Of a stretch of 64,000 nucleotides of DNA, positions 1-64,000 are shown in pieces. The position numbers and the translations under genes are program-made. The stretch covers positions 11,012,852-11,076,851 of the forward strand of contig NC_063173.1 in assembly GCF_023159225.1 (NCBI RefSeq). Reading direction: 5' to 3'. A model generated the notes under the pieces. The model had not been told where the DNA came from, did no database searches, and saw nothing but the letters and a program-made list of their open reading frames with translations. This DNA is from Perognathus longimembris pacificus. Its lineage: Eukaryota > Chordata > Mammalia > Rodentia > Heteromyidae. The first letter of the stretch is position 1. Each line of letters opens with the position of its first letter.

Positions 1-60889
<60,889 letters not shown>

Positions 60890-61139
60890 GGCAGGCCTCG
60901 GCAGAGCCGCTGGGCTCCGCTTCCCCCGCTAGATGCCTATGGCAGATGGCGTCATGGTGGTTGCAAAGCTTCAAGTGAGTGTTTCTGTGAAATTAGTAAA
61001 AAGGTCTTCTTCAGGGCATCCTGGAGGATGCTGTAGTATGCTCCGCTGTGGTTTATTGTGAGCTCAGATTATGGCTTCTATGGTGGAGCAGGGCCTTATA
61101 GGCATGCAGTTGAGATTCAACAAAGAATTGAAACATTGG

Positions 61140-61215
61140 GCTGGGATGTAGCTCAGTGACAAAGCACTTGCCTAGCAAGTACAACATTCTGGGTTCGATA
61201 CCCAATGCCAAGAAA
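61140..61215 (+). repeat. ID element (single unit)
   Basis: gctgggatgtagctcagtga and tctgggttcgatacccaatg keep both Pol III boxes. It is closer to ordinary rodent ID than to IDL. Confidence 0.8.
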
Positions 61216-61229
61216 GAAAACGCACACTC

Positions 61230-61232
61230 ACG

Positions 61233-61272
<40 letters not shown>
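61230..61272. repeat. (CG/CA)n microsatellite
   Basis: A short CGCG run passes into about 17 CA units, an alternating purine-pyrimidine tract. Confidence 0.95.
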
Positions 61273-61275
<3 letters not shown>

Positions 61276-61870
61276 TTGAAGCCAGGCACCCGTGGCTCGT
61301 GCCTATAATCCTAACTCCTCAGGAGGCTGCTAAGGATCACAGTTCTAAGCCAGAAGACCTGTTGGTTCTGCCCCGTAGGAGCCCAGTCACTTCACGGCAC
61401 TCTAGTCATCTTTCCCAGCGCCACTCCTCTCCCCTGTGACTATTTCTAGCTAACCTTACTCATGCTCAACCTTTTCTACCACAACCCATGTTGTGTAGCC
61501 TATGTACACTCGCACTCAAGTCAGACTTTACCTACTTTCCCAACAGGAGAGAAAAATTATACTATTTCTGACCCATTTCCCAACTCTCAGTCTCTAGTTT
61601 GACTTCCTGGTAGCATGTGACACAGTTGATCTCCCATGCCCTTTCTTCATGTGTTTTTTTTTTTAACAATGTAAATACATTTTTTATGTGAAAAGTCATA
61701 GCATTTCCTTCACAAGAAACTTCTCATTTATCTGTCTCTGCAGTCTCAAAAACAATTCTTCTGAGGGAGAAAAAAGTACCAGAACAAATATATCATGAAG
61801 GAAATAAATGCATACATACTAAATAAACTGTGGTCTCTACTGAGACAAAAGAAAACTGTTTTGCATTTTT

Positions 61871-62040
61871 GTTTTGTTTTGTTTTTTGGCAGTCCTGGGC
61901 CTTGAACTCAGGGCCTAAGCACTGTCTCTGGCTTCTTTTTGCTCAAGGCTAGCACTCTACCACTTGAGCCACAGCGCCACTTCTTAGGGGCTTCATGTAT
62001 ATGAGGCAAGCACTCTGCCACTAGGCCATATTCCCAGCCC
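61871..62040 (-). repeat. IDL-Geo SINE, internally deleted
   Basis: Target duplication ctgttttgcattttt at 61856 and 62041. The joint between Geo and IDL is missing. Confidence 0.9.
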
Positions 62041-62360
62041 CTGTTTTGCATTTTTTTCCCAATTCTGACAGGATACTTAAAATATAATTTCTCAGCAAAT
62101 AACAAATTGATTTATTGGTTAAATTATCAACTGTGGAGCTACCTGACAACAGTGTAAAATAAATGGATACTTCACCAGAAACTGGCTTCTACATATTAAT
62201 TTTAATTATTTTGAGACAAAGTTTAGTCACATTTAACGAGCACCCATTATAATTTCTAAACTATGAAACCAGCATTTCTTATATCTGATCAGCTATACAA
62301 AACTCACCCATTTCTCTTTTGGCAAAAGGTGGTAGGAATTCCAAAGAGTTCCTGATTCTT

Positions 62361-62557
62361 TTTTTCTTTTTTTTTTTTTTTTCCCCAGTCCTGGGGCTTG
62401 GACTTGGGGCCTGAGCACTGTTCCTGGCTTCTTTATGCTCTTCCACTTGAGCCAGTACCACTTCTGGACTTTTCTGTTTTTGTGGTGCTGAGGAATTGAA
62501 CCCAGGGCTTCATGCATACTAGGCAAGCACTCTACCACTAAGCCACATTCCCAGCCC
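62361..62557 (-). repeat. IDL-Geo SINE
   Basis: Target duplication aagagttcctgattctt (62344) / aagagttcctaattctt (62558). Small deletion in the Geo unit. Confidence 0.9.
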
Positions 62558-62574
62558 AAGAGTTCCTAATTCTT

Positions 62575-63190
62575 ATAGGGACAGTGGCTTGCAAACTCCT
62601 CATTAACTTGCTCTAATGCTATTTGTATTAGCACTTAAATAAGACAAAAGTAAATGGAATGAATATGGAGAAAGAGCCAGGTAGGGTAGAATTTGGCAAA
62701 GATGCAGGAAAAGCTTTGCAGACTGAATTTATAAAAGAAGAAACCTTAGAGAATCAACAGAATTCGGGAATGAGATAGAAATCACAAGCAAAGAACAAGG
62801 TGGTACCTGACCTCCGAGCCTTGGCTTTTCTGCCCTGCCTTGGGTAGAGTATCTTTCTATGAAATGGGGCCTGTCTTGTTCCTTTGCTTCCTACATTAAG
62901 CCCTGGCTCTTCCCTCTTGGTGAACAGTCCTGATGCTGACCACAGGTATGGGGTTAGGGGCTGCTCTCCATAAGGAATGTAGGAGGCAGGAAATAGACAA
63001 AGTCAGGTTGAGTTGTCCACCCACTCCCTTCCTAGCTTGCCGCCTTCCACTCAGCCAATCCCACACACATCGCTAGGAAAGGAGATAGCCAAGCCAGCAG
63101 GTAAGCTGAGAATCAGCAGGCTTGGGGCTCTGCCATGGTTCTGCTGTGGGCTTTCTTAAATCTTGAACAATAATGTCTCTCTTCTGTCCC
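62575..63190. other. intergenic sequence without recognised features
   Basis: Single-copy-looking. In human the neighbouring gene in this direction is UCP3, so part of its 5' flank could lie here; I see no UCP3 coding sequence. Confidence 0.3.
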
Positions 63191-63194
63191 ACCA

Positions 63195-63425
63195 GACAAT
63201 TTGGCATAATGGTTAGAAACATGACCTCTGAATCCAGACTACCTGTTTTAATGCTTAGACTTGCTACTTCCTAGCTGTAAAACCTGGGGCAAGTTTTCTG
63301 ACTGTACTTCCTTTATCTGAAAAATGGCATAATAGCATCTGCCTCCTATAATTGGTTGTGTATTGAGTAAGGTATGCAGTGTGTATAAAACAGTTCTTGG
63401 CACATAATACAATAAATGCCATAGT
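63195..63425 (+). repeat. MIR
   Basis: ataatggttagaaacatgac, ttgctacttcctagctgtaa, ggcaagttttctgactgtac, atctgaaaaatggcataata and ttcttggcacataatacaat reproduce MIR from end to end. Confidence 0.8.
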
Positions 63426-63659
63426 GTGTTAGCTCTGTTATTTTTTCATATCATTATCCAGATGTCTTCCCTCTTACAGGGTATATGGAGGAGGAGGGAG
63501 ATGCTGACATAGCAGCATGATCCAACACTGAAAGCTTGGTGGCGGGGGGGCGGGGGTAGCCCCAGAAGTGTGAAGAACAGTTCCCTGGCTAGAGCTCAGG
63601 ACTGTGTACAATTCAGACCTTGACTTAGAGGCCCAGGACAAAATACAGCCCACCCAAAG

Positions 63660-64000
63660 GGGGATCCTTAGCCTTAGCCATTGCTGCGGATCTGTCTATG
63701 AGTCTTAAGGCTTTGGGCTTCTTTTTTTCTAGGAGCCTAAAGAATTTTTCTCTTCTGTGATTTACCTTCCCTAAGCCCAGAGACACCACAAAGATATGCA
63801 GCCCTGGTAGAGAAACCTAGCCCTCACAAAACCAGATCAGATCAACAAGGGTCGGCTTTACTCTTCTCAGCCTATATATAATGGCTGAAGGTACTCACTT
63901 TTGAAGCAGGTCGCCACGACCTGCTGCTTCCTTGCTTTATTAAACCATCAAGTCCCTAGCCCTCTACAGCAGTCCAACAGGAGACCTGAAGGTCACAGCC
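63660..64000 (+). mobile_element. LTR-like promoter/poly(A) arrangement
   Basis: TATA-like cctatatataatgg at about 63869 is followed 60-70 nt later by gctttattaaaccatcaag. That spacing is typical of an LTR U3-R region. Start and end could not be set, and the element may continue past the window. Confidence 0.35.

Noticed and set aside
62900..63170. Possible UCP3 first exon or promoter
   Set aside because: Expected only from human gene order; I found no UCP3 start codon region or coding sequence.

Overview
This is a mammalian nuclear genome window, almost certainly from a rodent of the Geomyoidea (kangaroo rats, pocket mice, gophers). The argument is the dominant repeat: about 35 copies of a dimeric SINE with an ID-like, tRNA-derived left unit (IDL) and a 'Geo' right unit, a family known from Geomyoidea. 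There is no bacterial or phage content and no CRISPR array.

One protein-coding gene fills the window. It is C2CD3 on the + strand, encoding the C2-domain protein of the distal centriole that is needed for centriole elongation, distal appendages and cilium formation. I could place 22 coding exons with exact splice junctions, from 5105 to 60889. Together they cover about the C-terminal three quarters of the protein; the N-terminal exons lie to the left of the window. Every junction has AG/GT signals and all exon phases agree. The exception is the long exon at 52227-53292, where the frame carries a stop codon (TAG, 53204) and a protein-like stretch sits in another frame. The last two exons (58091-58202 and a tentative terminal exon at 60767-60889) are less certain.

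Layout: 1-5100 is intron with an LTR end, old antisense L1 and SINEs. 5105-31765 holds exons for the central C2 domains, with a truncated L1 (5366-6357) and a solo LTR (26931-27372). 35185-42518 holds the exons of the last C2 domains, and a 7SK RNA pseudogene lies at 36876. 43712-53292 encodes the serine/acid-rich tail. 53293-61000 holds the tail exons and an antisense L1 ORF2 piece. 61000-64000 is intergenic, with a MIR and an LTR-like end. In human the next gene in this direction is UCP3; none of its coding sequence is seen here.

The most informative part is the repeat history. Several young SINEs sit immediately beside C2CD3 splice sites. Insertions are nested up to three levels. One target site was hit twice. 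The Geo unit is shared with a second composite SINE that has a 7SL/B1-like left unit, and it carries its own A-box- and B-box-like motifs. I found no new gene system.
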